Positions 9,221 to 17,042 of a stretch of 64,000 nt of DNA are shown here, piece after piece. How positions within the stretch are numbered: the first letter of the stretch is position 1; each line of letters starts with the position of its first letter. Under the pieces are notes generated by a model. That model worked only from the letters and a program-made list of their open reading frames with translations. It did not search any database and had not been told where the DNA came from. Source of the DNA: Muribaculaceae bacterium (GTDB lineage: Bacteria; Bacteroidota; Bacteroidia; Bacteroidales; Muribaculaceae); contig JAFLTT010000002.1 of NCBI GenBank assembly GCA_022509165.1, positions 124,001-188,000 on the forward strand. The letters are read 5' to 3'. Both the position numbers and the translations under genes were made by a program.

Positions 9221-9295
9221 ATGCCCAAATACAAGGCGAACTCCAAATTAGAAATAATTTCTGAGGATGAAAAATTAGGAACGGAAGTCTCTTGA
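9221..9295 (+). pseudogene. C-terminal remnant of a tyrosine integrase gene
   Basis: The 24 codons MPKYKANSKLEIISEDEKLG then TEVS align with the integrase C-terminus at 16787-16830 (PKYKVNSKLEIIS-stop), and the DNA is similar too. A stop lies just upstream in frame, so the remainder of the gene is gone. The flanking order (integrase end, repeats, promoter, HTH) is the same as in element 2, which makes homology secure. Confidence 0.75.
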
Positions 9296-9362
9296 CTTTC
9301 GAGGTAACTTATAAAAATAGGACATTATTTCAAAGCTTTCCTATTTTGAAACTATCGTGTTA

Positions 9363-9450
9363 AAAATCAGAGTATGATTTTACTGAACATATGTGAAAAT
9401 CCCCATAAATCGGAGTTTAGAACATGATTATGATACAATCAGAGTATGAT
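9363..9450 (+). promoter_or_regulatory. Palindromic TCAGAGTATGAT repeats upstream of the element-1 HTH gene
   Basis: AAAATCAGAGTATGATTTT (9363-9381) is a perfect 7-bp inverted repeat around GAGTA. A second copy, with ATCA-GAGTA-TGAT, is at 9438-9450. Element 2 has three copies in the equivalent place. They are likely binding sites for the HTH/excisionase-like protein. Confidence 0.6.
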
Positions 9451-9480
9451 AATTTAAATAAATATAAAGTATTCATTGTG

Positions 9481-9513
9481 TTGCAGTTAGTTAAAATATC
9501 TGCCATAACTTTG
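9481..9513 (+). promoter_or_regulatory. Promoter of element-1 HTH gene
   Basis: TTGC at 9481 and TAACTTTG at 9506-9513 with a 21-bp gap. The about 40 bp upstream are identical to the same region of element 2. Confidence 0.55.
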
Positions 9514-9549
9514 CAGTGATAAAACAATAATCAAAAACAAATTTTCACA

Positions 9550-9831
9550 ATGAATTGCTATGAAATTAACAACTCTCCACAATACCTGATGATGATATCT
9601 CCTGAAGATTTTGCCAGTGCAGTTGAAACTGCCATTTCGAAAGCCATGACATTCTCAAAGCCTAAAGAAACTTTTCTCACTATTGAAGAGGCTACTTCAC
9701 GATTAGGAGTGAGTCGTTCCACTCTATGGAGATGGGATAAAGATGGCTATCTTAAGAAGATTAAGAGAGGGAAGAAAATTACTTATCGACTTTCTGATGT
9801 TGAGAGAATCATAAATGGAGAAATCAAATAA
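9550..9831 (+). CDS. Excisionase-like helix-turn-helix protein (element 1)
   Basis: The 93-residue protein has an N-terminal tail and a MerR-type winged HTH of the helix_turn_helix_17 kind: LTIEEATSRLGVSRSTLWRW followed by KKIKRGKKITYRLSDVERII. It is a close paralogue of the element-2 protein at 17043, and both start with a similar PQYLMM-SPEDFASAVE segment. Such proteins act as recombination directionality factors or regulators in Bacteroidetes mobile elements. In element 2 the HTH gene overlaps a primase/helicase gene; here nothing coding follows it for 550 bp, so it is an orphan. Confidence 0.85.
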   Translation: MNCYEINNSPQYLMMISPEDFASAVETAISKAMTFSKPKETFLTIEEATSRLGVSRSTLWRWDKDGYLKKIKRGKKITYRLSDVERIINGEIK

Positions 9832-9887
9832 AATTTTTCTTCCATTTTTACTTTCCGTACTATTCAAAATTTTCAATAAAAGGTCTA

Positions 9888-9925
9888 TTCAGAATTTATT
9901 CTGAAAAGGCCTGTAAATACAGGCC
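9888..9925. repeat. Two adjacent perfect inverted repeats downstream of the HTH gene
   Basis: TTCAGAAT-TT-ATTCTGAA (9888-9905) is followed two bases later by GGCCTGT-AAAT-ACAGGCC (9908-9925). Neither is followed by a T-run, so they are poor terminators. They could be a remnant of an oriT or another recombination site. Apart from the remnant at 10152, I see nothing else in the 9832-10388 gap. Confidence 0.55.
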
Positions 9926-10151
9926 TGGATAGCTAATTCCCCGGACGTAAAAGGCGAACTTTTCACAACCGGGAGAATGAACCTAAAATACTCAATTTTT
10001 GGCTCACAGAAAGCTGAAAAGTAGGAATAAAATGAATTTAATCCATTAAACCAATCTTAAATTTTATGTATTTCTATTAATCTTTTCTTTTATTTTTTCC
10101 TTTTTAAGGATTGTTACGGCCTAAAGATCCGGAGACTTTAATTAAATCATG

Positions 10152-10334
10152 CAAAAAAAACAAGAATCTTATTAAGTGAGGAAGTTGAAGATTTAGAGTC
10201 TTAAAGAAAAAACCTATCAAAATAAAGATGCTTGGAGAGAAATAGGATCTGAAAAATCTTATCAATTACATCAACAATATAATGCTCGGAAGAACTTGCC
10301 TTTTACATTCTTAAATAAAGATAAATTATTTTAA
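10152..10334 (+). pseudogene. Degenerate C-terminal coding remnant of unknown gene
   Basis: Two frames joined by a one-base shift give a protein-like C-terminus: KTRILLSEEVEDLES, then LKEKTYQNKDAWREIGSEKS, then YQLHQQYNARKNLPFTFLNK and DKLF-stop at 10334. Amino-acid composition is sensible, unlike random A/T-rich DNA. The EKSYQ segment resembles the translated 35-bp repeats near 8010. I do not recognise the family. Confidence 0.4.
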
Positions 10335-10388
10335 CTGAGAAGGCCCAATCAATTTAATATTTATTTGCAAATTTTAGAGACTAAAAAT

Positions 10389-12810
10389 TTATTTTCTGAG
10401 AAATCCGTACTCATACACCAAAGGTTCAATTTTTTCTGCCAGAACCTTTAGTTTATCCCGTAGATCTCGTAATAAATCCATGTATTGTTTATCCTCACTA
10501 GAATTATTCATTTTACCTTTTTCATTGATTCCCTGAAAATATTTTCGGATATCATAGAATGAAGCATTTGGGTCAGAATTTCCCATGGAATGATAATACC
10601 TATATAGTTCCTTTCCAGCATTAAGAACTTCCATAGCTTCAACAGAGAATTCTAGAGGTCTTCTGGAATCTCCTTTGTCACTTAAATTTGAAAGCTCTCC
10701 TTTTGGGAAACTTCCATTTATATAGTTTATCATAAAATGACTCTTATATCTGTCTTTAGCATTAACTTCATCTTCTTTATAAGGAATCCAATGATTTATA
10801 CCTTCTTCTGATTTAATGTTATTATTGAATAATGTGAAGACTAAACAATCATTTTGAAATTCTATATCTTCTTTCCAGCCATCATTCGGGAAAAGGAATT
10901 GATCCCGGTCATTTATCCATGTCGCTTCTATTACATGGCGAACAGCAAAATATATAGCTATCTCCCTGAGGTTCTTATCGGTAATATTAGTGCCACGAGG
11001 ATGGGGCAATTGGTCTTTTCTATTTATTATGAAAATATAGCTTTGGTTCTGAAAGTCATTACCTTTAGCTGACATAAAACCAATTTTTTGTTCCCCCGGC
11101 CTATTCCTCGTAGATATTATCTAATCGTTAATAGAGTCACCGTTATCGGGTAATAAGGTTTTGTAACCAATAAAATCGCCATCCTTATTAAAAACACTAC
11201 CCTGTGTCTGAGTAAAAATATCTTTTTTTTCTAGATCCCAGATAAAAAATCCTGCAGGAAATTTGCCTTTAACATTATCAAATGTTGCTGCTGGGACTAA
11301 AAAATTTCGACCGAGCTTCGCTCGGAATACATTTCTAAATTGTTGGAAATTCGGAGCTTGCACAATTTTTCAACTTTGAAAATTGTGCAAGCTTACATCC
11401 AGGAATTTCTTGGTAGATTCTTATTATAAATTGAGCAAAAAGTTCTCTTCCTGCTATACCTATATCATTAATATATTTCTTATAGGTTAGATGTTTTACT
11501 GCTACATCTGTTTTATTATCGCCCGTACCTCTTATCTGTTTGGCATTGGCAGCTTCCCCCCATGGTGGATTAATATAGACTATTAGTTTCTTCCTTAATT
11601 CCGGATCATTAATAATATCTTTTAAGGATTGTGGCAAATTATTAAATGAATCGTTTAAAAAATCAAATTGAAAAACATGATTTTCAAGAAGGTTAGCTCC
11701 GTTACGAATGCGATCTTTCATAACTTTTACATCCGCAGGATCTATTGTTGAAGCCCAAATATTATATTTATTGGTTAACCCATTTAATAAATTTCCTGTA
11801 CCTGCAGCACAATCCCAAATAAAATATTCGTCTTGCCAGTTTTCCCCGAATTCTTCTGCTAGATATTGTTGAGAAAGTTCAACCCATTGTTGAGGGGTGA
11901 AATAAGATCCTCTCCTTTCCCTTATGTCTTGAGGTACTAACAAGTCTTGACGTTCCACAATATAATCCCAATATTCTTTTTTAGGGGGACGTTTATACCG
12001 GTTCCAAAACTTCGTATGAGCTATCTGATCATCTTTGAAATAAACGGTTTTAGAATCAAAAGCTCCCATTTCATCCTTTTTCAATCCTATTTCATAGTAA
12101 TCATTCTTTAGTCTGACAAACAATTCTTTAAAGGAAAAATTATTATCTGACATTATGTCTGCCAGATAGAAATTATAATCATAAATTCTTTGCTTTTTGG
12201 CCTCGTCCCAATTTACTTGTATAAATGGTTTTACTTCTTTAAGCCATTTTTGATAAATTGCTGTAAAATTGTTTTTATTGATTTGTATCTTTGATATTTT
12301 GGTTTTTCCGATTTTAAAATTTTTTTTGATAAATCTTTTCAGCTCTTTTGAATCATCGGAAAATTTAAAAATTAAAACCTCTTTATCCAAAATATTCTTA
12401 ACAACTGAAAGAACCTGTTGAAATTCTTTTGTTGAATGATCAGATGGGGCAATTTTCCAATTGAAATCGTTCTGGTTAAAGATATCTATTACACTATTAT
12501 ATGAAATAAACGCAATCTTTTCACTATCGAAGGCCCCTAAAAAAGCAGGAGGAAGAAAAGAATCAAATGTTTTTTCCTTTCCAATAGTAAGAATAAGTTG
12601 AGTTATGGATTCATATATATCATTTTGGTTCCCCTTCTTTGATTCTGCCCAAAAGAAATATTCTGTTTCTTTCAATTGAGGGATTGGATTTGGTACTGCA
12701 ACTGCGAAATCCACATTACCTAAAATCGGAGTAGCATCGTATTCTTGAAAATAATCCACTCTCAATTTATTCTTTAATTCCTCTTCCCTAATTGATTTGT
12801 TATAGCTCAT
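10389..12810 (-). pseudogene. Type IIG-like restriction-methylation gene broken by a frameshift and an amber codon
   Basis: Three minus-strand frames (12810-11335, 11363-11121, 11075-10389) together make one protein of about 800 residues. The N-terminal part has a PD-(D/E)XK-like nuclease site (VDFAVA, then FWAESKKG). The middle has adenine-methyltransferase motif I (WDCAAGTGNLLN) and motif IV (VYINPPWGE). Removing one A from an A5 run at 11366-11370 joins LAQFSKLK to IVQAPNFQQFRNVF, and the first and second frames merge. The second and third frames are in phase and separated only by a TAG where Trp would fit (SIND-stop-IISTRN). A start at 12810 is used. The gene is therefore probably dead, or less likely recoded. 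The fold and order nuclease-methylase-specificity region fit type IIG (Eco57I-like) enzymes. Confidence 0.8.
11356..11392. repeat. Perfect 14-bp inverted repeat at the frameshift of the type IIG gene
   Basis: GCTTGCACAATTTT (11356-11369) and AAAATTGTGCAAGC (11379-11392) flank a 9-nt loop, and the frameshift-causing A5/T5 run overlaps the inner end of the first arm. Confidence 0.8.
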
Positions 12811-12912
12811 CTCTTACTACTTTTTTCTTTATCTTATGAAATCTCCAGTTATATTAGTTCGGCTCTAATGTTCCTATACCACCTGGAATTATACACAAAA
12901 AGAAAAGAATAA

Positions 12913-13752
12913 CTAAGTTGGAATGTGGAAATTATCAATATAAGAAACATTCAAGAAATACGCTATTTCCGCATATTTTTGTGGTATTTCCCTTTCGAGA
13001 ATTAACAAGGTGTGTATATCCGAATTATATTGTTTAACCGCTTTTTCAGCTTCAAGAATGGCTTTATATTTTACACATTGATAAATTCCTCTTAAAATAT
13101 CAGCATCGGCAGAAATATGAGACTTGACTTCTATCGCCCATATCTGATTGCTTGATTTGAAATAGATATCAAGTATGTCACCAGATATTAAACTATACTC
13201 TTTCTCAGATTTGACTACATTCTTTATATCAAGACATTCCGGATTATTATAAACAAAATCCTTAAGACGTTTATGGTGTTCTCCTTCTCCACCTTTGTGT
13301 GAACTAATATTTTTCCTTGCTGAGTCAATTATAGAAGAAGGAAGAAGAGTAGGCAATGTCAAACCCAATTCATTCAATACCCAAGAATAGTCATAATCAT
13401 GAGCTTTCTGATTCTTACCTTTTGCATATGTTTCCTTTTCCTCTTTTGAAAGAGATGAATAGGATGTCTCAACATAATCTAAACCATCCGAGGGCAAACC
13501 AGTATTTGCATTTACTATTAAGGCATTTAGTGTTGGGATATTACGGTTATATTTTTTATTTAGATCAACAAAAATATCGTCGATTAATCCTAATTGGTAT
13601 CCTAACCTTGGTGTTTTAGCCCCAACTATTTTAGCTAAATCTCCATAAGTATGTTGTTGGGTCCATGAATACATTGACCAAAGAACCATTACAGGGATCA
13701 TCTTTTTGATAAGTTCGTCAGACCGACTTCCATCATTGTATTTATATGCCAT
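12913..13752 (-). CDS. Solitary PD-(D/E)XK nuclease-like protein
   Basis: The 279-residue protein has two parts. The N-terminal about 120 residues look like a winged-helix region (TYGDLAKIVGAKTPRLGYQL, then IPTLNALIVNANTGLPSDGL). The C-terminal half has a PD-(D/E)XK core: SGDILDIYF with the acidic residue, then QIWAIEVKSH with the E-x-K, then a helix with GIYQCVKYKAIL. It is a probable DNA endonuclease. No methyltransferase partner of its own is present; the neighbouring type IIG gene is broken. It lies 49 bp from the PIN gene and probably belongs to the same cargo block. Whether it is a restriction enzyme or another nuclease is open. Confidence 0.65.
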   Translation of the reverse strand: MAYKYNDGSRSDELIKKMIPVMVLWSMYSWTQQHTYGDLAKIVGAKTPRLGYQLGLIDDIFVDLNKKYNRNIPTLNALIVNANTGLPSDGLDYVETSYSSLSKEEKETYAKGKNQKAHDYDYSWVLNELGLTLPTLLPSSIIDSARKNISSHKGGEGEHHKRLKDFVYNNPECLDIKNVVKSEKEYSLISGDILDIYFKSSNQIWAIEVKSHISADADILRGIYQCVKYKAILEAEKAVKQYNSDIHTLLILEREIPQKYAEIAYFLNVSYIDNFHIPT

Positions 13753-13801
13753 CAGGGAAAAATAGTTTTATAAATTAATTTGTTGGACTTATTCAGTTTT
13801 C

Positions 13802-14311
13802 TCATTCTTCTAATTCTAAATATCCGAATTTTACGCCACACGGAGTGTGGATGTCTAAATGCTCTATATCCGTTGCTCCTTCTTTTCGTAAAATATCAAT
13901 AAATTTTAAAGACTCAGAATCTGATGTGACGAAATATTTGATTCCCTTTTCGTAAGAACCCTGTGCAAGGATTTTTGAATCATTAGGCACAACAACTCTT
14001 TCCTTTACTATTAACTCACCGGTCTTCTTTGCATTAAATAGAATTCGTGTGAAAATTCCGGCTTCTTTGGCATGAAAAATATTAAATGGAAGGATTCTAA
14101 GGTTGTTGAAAGGTAAATCATTAAAATCGCCTTTTACGCAATATTCGGCTACTGAAATAGTAGAAAAATAGAGTAGGATATCATTGTTTAGAAAGTACCG
14201 GAAATAATCTATGGCATTTTGGTGCAAGGGTGAATTTAGGTCTAAAAGACGAATTATGAAACTGGTGTCAAGAATAACACTATAATTGGGTATATTTTCT
14301 TTTTTAGCCAT
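13802..14311 (-). CDS. PIN domain nuclease (VapC-like), second gene of a two-gene module
   Basis: A 169-residue PIN protein. VILDTSFIIRLLD supplies the first Asp, TISVAEY the Glu, VPNDSKILAQ and YFVTSDSESL the later Asp residues of the metal site. This is slightly longer than typical VapC (about 130-140) and ends in a C-terminal extension (HTPCGVKFGYLELEE). Its start overlaps the end of the upstream 259-codon gene by 8 bp, so expression is coupled, as in toxin-antitoxin operons. PIN toxins cleave structured RNA. Confidence 0.8.
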   Translation of the reverse strand: MAKKENIPNYSVILDTSFIIRLLDLNSPLHQNAIDYFRYFLNNDILLYFSTISVAEYCVKGDFNDLPFNNLRILPFNIFHAKEAGIFTRILFNAKKTGELIVKERVVVPNDSKILAQGSYEKGIKYFVTSDSESLKFIDILRKEGATDIEHLDIHTPCGVKFGYLELEE

Positions 14312-15083
14312 TTCCTCCTCTTAAATTATATATCCAAGTATCAACATCTTTCACATCCTCCCAATGAGGAGTAGCCCTTTTTATTAATCTTTCAAGATAT
14401 TGAGCATTATAAGACGGATCATGCGGGTTAAGTTCCATCAGAACCAAACTTGTAGGATCTAATTCTCCTGTTTCAATATTTTGTCTTCCCAAAGCCCTTA
14501 CTGAAAAATGTTTATACAATACATTTTCAGTTAATTCTTCAAGGTATTCTTTTTCAGTCTTTATTATAAGCAAACCTTTGTCTTTGGTTTGAATATGAAT
14601 ATTCGGTTTGTCTTTTCCCCCTGCATTAACCAATACCCCATAAAAATAGAATTCAGCATCAGCCCATAAATTTTCATTTACATGATAAGACGTTTCATGT
14701 GAGATTACCAGTTTAGGTTCGGAAGCTTTATATTCACCAAATTCATATGTATACCCTGTTCTATGAGCTGATTTTTGAACCTCGCTAAGGGCACGAGCTG
14801 TTTCTATTTCCAATCCGTCTAAATTACCATTGTCTTTAACCATACTTATAATAGTAAGGAATACCGCGGCACTTTGAGGGGTGGTTTTAAAAATATTTCT
14901 AACGGATCCTTTTTCTATGGAATAGGTAATAGGTGCTCTCTTAATTTTTTGATTAGGATATAACAAGGCTTCAACGATATCAAAAAGACTTTTTATCTCC
15001 TTGATGTCAAAGTTATCAGGTGTCAATGGTTCATTTCCATTTTTCCCTTTAACCGTAATCTCTATTACTCCATTATCCGCCAT
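14304..15083 (-). CDS. Unrecognised 259-residue partner of the PIN protein, candidate antitoxin
   Basis: I do not recognise this family. The protein is soluble-looking, alpha/beta, with no membrane segment or signal peptide. It opens with a beta-like segment (GVIEITVKGKNG) and an acidic region (FDIKEIKSLFDIVEALL), and has NPHDPSYNAQYLERLIKRAT near the end. It is much larger than VapB-type antitoxins and lacks an obvious RHH or AbrB motif. The order partner-then-PIN, the 8-bp overlap and palindromes upstream suggest an autoregulated toxin-antitoxin or defence module. It could also be a nucleic-acid sensor. Confidence 0.7.
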   Translation of the reverse strand: MADNGVIEITVKGKNGNEPLTPDNFDIKEIKSLFDIVEALLYPNQKIKRAPITYSIEKGSVRNIFKTTPQSAAVFLTIISMVKDNGNLDGLEIETARALSEVQKSAHRTGYTYEFGEYKASEPKLVISHETSYHVNENLWADAEFYFYGVLVNAGGKDKPNIHIQTKDKGLLIIKTEKEYLEELTENVLYKHFSVRALGRQNIETGELDPTSLVLMELNPHDPSYNAQYLERLIKRATPHWEDVKDVDTWIYNLRGGNG

Positions 15084-15099
15084 GTCAGAATTCGAGATT

Positions 15100-15167
15100 A
15101 AACTACAAAAATAATAATTTGGATTAATTATAGGAATATTTTATGTTTTAAAACATAATTGTAGTTT
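15100..15167 (-). promoter_or_regulatory. Palindromic operator region and -7 box of the PIN module
   Basis: TATTTTTG on the minus strand (15106-15113) is a TAnnTTTG -7 box, 23 bp before the start codon at 15083. Around it, AAACTACAA (15100-15108) pairs with TTGTAGTTT (15159-15167), and an 18-bp perfect palindrome TTATGTTTTAAAACATAA lies at 15141-15158. The arrangement fits autoregulation. Confidence 0.5.
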
Positions 15168-15183
15168 TGCAATAATATAATCT

Positions 15184-15204
15184 GTTGTGCAAATGTTGTG
15201 CAAA
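15184..15204 (+). repeat. Pair of arm-type-like repeats GTTGTGCAAA at the right end of element 1
   Basis: Direct copies at 15184-15193 and 15195-15204. They occupy the same place relative to the hairpin and att core as the GTGGTGCAA copies at the right end of element 2, from which they differ by one base. Confidence 0.6.
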
Positions 15205-15215
15205 CTAGATATAAT

Positions 15216-15254
15216 AAAATCGCAAAGCTTTGAGATTCATTGCTTTGCGATTTT
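15216..15254 (-). terminator. Hairpin beside the middle att copy
   Basis: AATCGCAAAGC and GCTTTGCGATT form an 11-bp stem around a 13-nt loop. The outer AATCGCAA/TTGCGATT is common to all three att sites; the inner part is different but still paired. Confidence 0.6.
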
Positions 15255-15277
15255 GGGAGGTGACCCCGGTGGGGCTC
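15255..15277 (-). repeat. Middle att core (23 bp)
   Basis: These 23 bases are identical to 25231-25253 and 8251-8273 and represent the last 17 bases of tRNA-Lys plus six beyond. Identity stops at 15278, so this is the junction between elements 1 and 2. Confidence 0.85.
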
Positions 15278-15368
15278 CAAATTTACTCTCAGATAAAATA
15301 TTTATTCTATATAATTAAAAGATATTCAATAGTTAATATTTCATTCTATTTTACTGCGTTTCATATTT

Positions 15369-15418
15369 GTGGTGCAAATTTTTAATTCTGTGGTGCAAAA
15401 TCGCTATATTTGCACCAC
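15369..15418 (+). promoter_or_regulatory. Integrase arm-type repeats overlapping the integrase promoter
   Basis: GTGGTGCAAA occurs at 15369-15378 and 15390-15399, and inverted (TTTGCACCAC) at 15409-15418. The inverted copy overlaps TATATTTG (15405-15412), a TAnnTTTG -7 box for the integrase gene, which suggests autoregulation by integrase binding. The same motif recurs at 25160-25180. Confidence 0.6.
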
Positions 15419-15441
15419 CATATTTTTGAAGGACTTGTACC

Positions 15442-16830
15442 ATGGAAAGAATCACCTTTTTTATCAGAACCTCAAAATCGCAAGGCAGTATAAAACTAAG
15501 ATTCCGATTAAGAGAAGGCCGAGAAGTAGAGCTTTATCATAAGAGCGAAATTAAAGCTGATTTAAAGGACTTGTCTAAGTTCACAATAGAAGGTACTCTC
15601 AAGGCAAAGGTATCTGTTTTTAATCAGGATTTGAAAAATCAGATTGACAATGAAATGAACTTGATGAGGGCAGCATACCAGTCCTTATGTGAAAGAATGG
15701 ACAAGACACATATTACAGGAGAACTCTTTGAAGCGGAGATAGCCTCAATTGAAAACCCTGTAGAACCAGTTATAGAATCCGAAACCCTTCTAAAAAGATA
15801 TGAGAGATTTATAGTGGAAGGGTTCCGGGATAAAATTTTTGGAGAAGGAAGAAAGCGTCACTATAATGTTGTTTTGGGATCTTTGAAACGATATCTCGCA
15901 ATTAAACACTTATCAAAGATTACCCCTAACGAATTCGATTCAAATATGCTGATGGATCTCATGCATTTCTTTGCAGAAGAATACACATATGTAGAGAAGT
16001 ATCCGAAAGTCTTTGCTGATATGAAAACAAGGGATCTCCCGAAACAAGTTCGCGAGAGAAACACAGTCATAACCCGGATGAAAAAATTACAGGCATTCTT
16101 TAATGAATTGGAGGAAAGAGATGAAATTGAGATTTCTCCATTCCGAAAACTTGGAAAAAAAAGGAAAGCCCAGGTGATGAGGGAAGAATATGATGATCCG
16201 AGATTTCTCCATAAGGATGAATTTTTACAGATAATGGTTTCAGAAGTTCCAAAGGAATTACAGGAAACAAAGGATGTGTTTCTTTTACAATGTTCTTTTG
16301 GTTGTAGGATTAGTGACTTTAAAGCTCTAACAATGGATAAAGTTTCTGTAAGTGAGGATGGAATACCCTATATCCATTATTTGCCTCAAAAAACAAAAAG
16401 AGAAAATGCAAGCAAAGCTGAGGTAGAAACACCAATAATGAAATTTGCCTTGGATATTATAAAGCAATATGAATTCAAGTTCCCAATTTTAAAATATGTC
16501 AGTGGTAAGAGTGGCTATAATGTTAAGATCAAAAAATTACTCGAGCATTGTAAGATTGAAAGGCTAGTAAAAATTTATGACGAAGCTAAAGGAGATAATG
16601 TATTCCTGCCACTTCATGAATTCGGTAGCAGTAAGCTTTGTCGCTCGACACATGTCGATATGATGAGAAAGGTGCAAGTGGATTTATATGCATCCGGTTT
16701 ACACAAGGAGGGTAGCAAAGCGGTACATCGCTATACCATGAGTGAACTGGCCGACAGATTCACATTGATGTGTGCAGCTTTCAACCAACCGAAATATAAA
16801 GTAAACTCCAAATTGGAGATAATATCTTAG
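15442..16830 (+). CDS. Tyrosine recombinase/integrase of element 2
   Basis: The 462-residue protein has an N-terminal arm-binding and SAM-like core-binding region (to about residue 250) and a C-terminal catalytic domain. Visible catalytic residues are the Arg in LLQCSFGCRISDF, a Lys in LPQKTKRE, the Arg of SSKLCRSTHVDMM, and the His and Tyr of GSKAVHRYTMSE (which Tyr is the nucleophile is not certain). It sits next to the att core in the usual place for a tRNA-directed element and should catalyse integration and, with the HTH protein, excision. Slightly longer than typical Bacteroides integrases (about 400). Confidence 0.9.
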   Translation: MERITFFIRTSKSQGSIKLRFRLREGREVELYHKSEIKADLKDLSKFTIEGTLKAKVSVFNQDLKNQIDNEMNLMRAAYQSLCERMDKTHITGELFEAEIASIENPVEPVIESETLLKRYERFIVEGFRDKIFGEGRKRHYNVVLGSLKRYLAIKHLSKITPNEFDSNMLMDLMHFFAEEYTYVEKYPKVFADMKTRDLPKQVRERNTVITRMKKLQAFFNELEERDEIEISPFRKLGKKRKAQVMREEYDDPRFLHKDEFLQIMVSEVPKELQETKDVFLLQCSFGCRISDFKALTMDKVSVSEDGIPYIHYLPQKTKRENASKAEVETPIMKFALDIIKQYEFKFPILKYVSGKSGYNVKIKKLLEHCKIERLVKIYDEAKGDNVFLPLHEFGSSKLCRSTHVDMMRKVQVDLYASGLHKEGSKAVHRYTMSELADRFTLMCAAFNQPKYKVNSKLEIIS

Positions 16831-16851
16831 ATTTTGCCAAAAATCGTGTTA

Positions 16852-16942
16852 AAAATCAGAGTATGATTTTAACTGAAAATATGTGAAAAACATAGGAAAA
16901 CCATCATCCAGAGTATGATTTTATAGTTAATCAGAGTATGAT
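16852..16942 (+). promoter_or_regulatory. Three TCAGAGTATGAT-type palindromic repeats upstream of element-2 HTH gene
   Basis: AAAATCAGAGTATGATTTT at 16852-16870 (identical to the element-1 copy), a variant with ATCCA-GAGTA-TGATT at 16906-16920, and AATCA-GAGTA-TGAT ending at 16942. The centre GAGTA is constant. They are probable binding sites of the HTH protein or excision factors. Confidence 0.6.
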
Positions 16943-16972
16943 AATTTAAATAAATATAAAGTATTCATTGTG

Positions 16973-17006
16973 TTGCAGTTAGTTATTGTTGTTTACCATA
17001 ACTTTG
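16973..17006 (+). promoter_or_regulatory. Promoter of element-2 HTH/primase operon
   Basis: TTGC at 16973 and TAACTTTG at 16999-17006, 22 bp apart, slightly wider than consensus; ATG of the HTH gene at 17043. Confidence 0.5.
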
Positions 17007-17042
17007 CGGTAATAAAACAATATTTAATAGCAAAAACACACT

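Larger units (their letters stand above)
8251..15254. mobile_element. Element 1: integrase-deleted, att-flanked island with defence cargo (CIME-like)
   Basis: The segment is bounded by tRNA-Lys att copies at 8251 and 15255. It keeps a 24-codon end of an integrase gene (9221-9295), the promoter and repeat region, and an HTH gene homologous to those of element 2. It has no complete integrase, primase or mobilization gene. Cargo is MNT/HEPN, a dead type IIG RM gene, a PD-(D/E)XK nuclease and a PIN/partner pair. Such integrase-less elements between att sites are called cis-mobilizable elements in other phyla. Confidence 0.7.

Noticed and set aside
9888..9925. Paired hairpins as a terminator of the HTH gene
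   Set aside because: No T-run follows either stem, so I list them only as inverted repeats.
11121..11363. Independent 80-codon gene inside the type IIG locus
   Set aside because: Its sequence continues the methylase protein in both directions once one A is removed and one TAG is read as Trp, so it is a fragment of the same gene.
11356..11392. Programmed ribosomal frameshift at the A5 run
   Set aside because: The shift needed is +1, no classic slippery heptamer is present, and a second stop codon follows; mutation is simpler. Kept only as a remote alternative.
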